DNA of 64,000 nucleotides. Source: Neobacillus niacini (GTDB lineage: Bacteria; Bacillota; Bacilli; Bacillales; Cytobacillaceae). The position numbers and the translations under genes were made by a program. A model generated the notes under the pieces. It made no database searches. It saw only the letters and a list, made by a program, of their open reading frames with translations, and was not told the DNA's origin. The stretch spans positions 171,138 to 235,137 of the forward strand of contig NZ_BAWM01000020.1 in the NCBI RefSeq assembly GCF_000759675.1. Direction: 5' to 3'. Below, piece by piece: positions 63,404 through 64,000 of this stretch. The number at the start of each line of letters is the position of its first letter. Position 1 is the first letter of the stretch.

Positions 63404-64000
63404 TTATTTATATTTCGGTATTTCTAAGTAAACAGTATACGGTTGTATTTTGTATACTTCATACATAGTGTTAACTTGTTTAAATGCCCAGCCAATATCA
63501 GTTGCATATTGATGTCCAGCAAAACGCTTAGTTGCCATTACTTCTGGGTTCCAACGCATTTCATAGATTGTATTTTGGACCACTTTATAGCCGTTATTGC
63601 CGTTTGTATAACCATCATCAATATAGGCAGCACCACCTACGATTGCATCGTATGGAGTAAACCAACCTTTTTCATAAGCAGTTTTAGCTCCGCATTCATC
63701 CGGACATTGATCAAAAGCTCCTACACCATACATGTTATAAACAGTTCTACCATTATAAGTTATTCCTTTTGCAAGGGTGGAAGTACCCTGTCCTGTTTCC
63801 AATAATGTGTGAGCCATTAAATATACTTCATTTATTCCATATTTATTTCCTGCATCGATGAATGCTTGTCCCTGTCCAACTAATATACCTTTACCTACAA
63901 GGAATTGATTCAAAGCTTCTTTTGAAACTCCACTTGTTTTAGTCAGGTCCATGAATTGAAATTTTTGCTTCTCATCATTAATAAATTTAGTCGGGTCCAA
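63404..64000 (-). CDS. N-acetylglucosaminidase (LytD/GH73-like), N-terminus beyond window
   Basis: The C-terminal 198 residues of a wall hydrolase cutting the glycan between GlcNAc and MurNAc. The GH73 domain is complete enough to see the catalytic Glu in LMAHTLLETGQGTSTLA and the YNMYGVGAFD and TPYDAIVGGAAYI motifs. The right end is open at 64000, so signal peptide and any binding repeats lie outside. It is the second autolysin in a row. Confidence 0.88.
   Translation of the reverse strand: MDPTKFINDEKQKFQFMDLTKTSGVSKEALNQFLVGKGILVGQGQAFIDAGNKYGINEVYLMAHTLLETGQGTSTLAKGITYNGRTVYNMYGVGAFDQCPDECGAKTAYEKGWFTPYDAIVGGAAYIDDGYTNGNNGYKVVQNTIYEMRWNPEVMATKRFAGHQYATDIGWAFKQVNTMYEVYKIQPYTVYLEIPKYK

Overview
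The window comes from a spore-former-type Bacillaceae chromosome. It has low GC, strong AGGAGG-type ribosome sites, and gene neighbourhoods known from Bacillus subtilis: ftsEX/ctpB/minJ, cccB, prfB, secA, hpf, comF, degSU and tagO. Names are assigned from remembered family motifs; no database was searched. A Neobacillus- or Mesobacillus-like genus is a guess.

Layout. 1-3310: cytochrome bd oxidase (cydA, cydB cut by the left edge), small membrane ORFs, and a two-gene plus-strand unit with an internally duplicated unknown protein. 3339-6974: a three-subunit molybdenum hydroxylase. 7000-7690: decayed DNA with two terminators. 7694-16784: division and envelope block (minJ, ctpB, M23 hydrolase, ftsX, ftsE, cccB, yvjA, prfB with its +1 frameshift site). 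16980-17095: three perfect DnaA boxes. 17215-25483: a multihaem cytochrome cluster. 26002-28515: secA, inverted relative to its usual neighbours. 28742-32289: SEC-C/TPR protein, two frameshifted small genes, hpf. 32545-39838: comFC, comFA, NERD protein, 21-bp repeat array, degV, MITE-like element, degU, degS, yvyE. 39896-60334: cell-wall polymer region (two tagO paralogues, rhamnose genes, polymerase, chain-length protein, LCP ligase, Gtr cassette, flippase, manC, glycosyltransferases). 60629-64000: two autolysins, the second partial.

The most interesting part is 17215-25483. Four cytochromes carry 10, 12, 6 and 8 CxxCH motifs (36 haem sites). Two are membrane-anchored NapC/NirT-type proteins and two are secreted, with Ig-like N-terminal regions. 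A TPR protein and an NHL beta-propeller protein lie between the pairs. This looks like a quinol-to-outside electron conduit, a plausible extracellular electron transfer or metal/nitrogen-oxide respiration system in a Gram-positive. The cluster sits between prfB and an inverted secA, genes normally joined in one operon, so it lies at a rearrangement point. A CcpA-like cre site lies upstream and a stand-alone Shine-Dalgarno (possible mRNA stabiliser) precedes the 6-haem gene.

How the genes work together: CydAB supplies oxygen respiration, and the multihaem cluster may supply an alternative electron exit. FtsEX with the adjacent M23 hydrolase, MinJ and the autolysins handle wall growth and division. 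TagO, Rml, Wzx/Wzy/Wzz-like and LCP proteins build and attach a rhamnose-containing wall polymer. DegS/DegU and the ComF proteins belong to the exoenzyme/competence programme.
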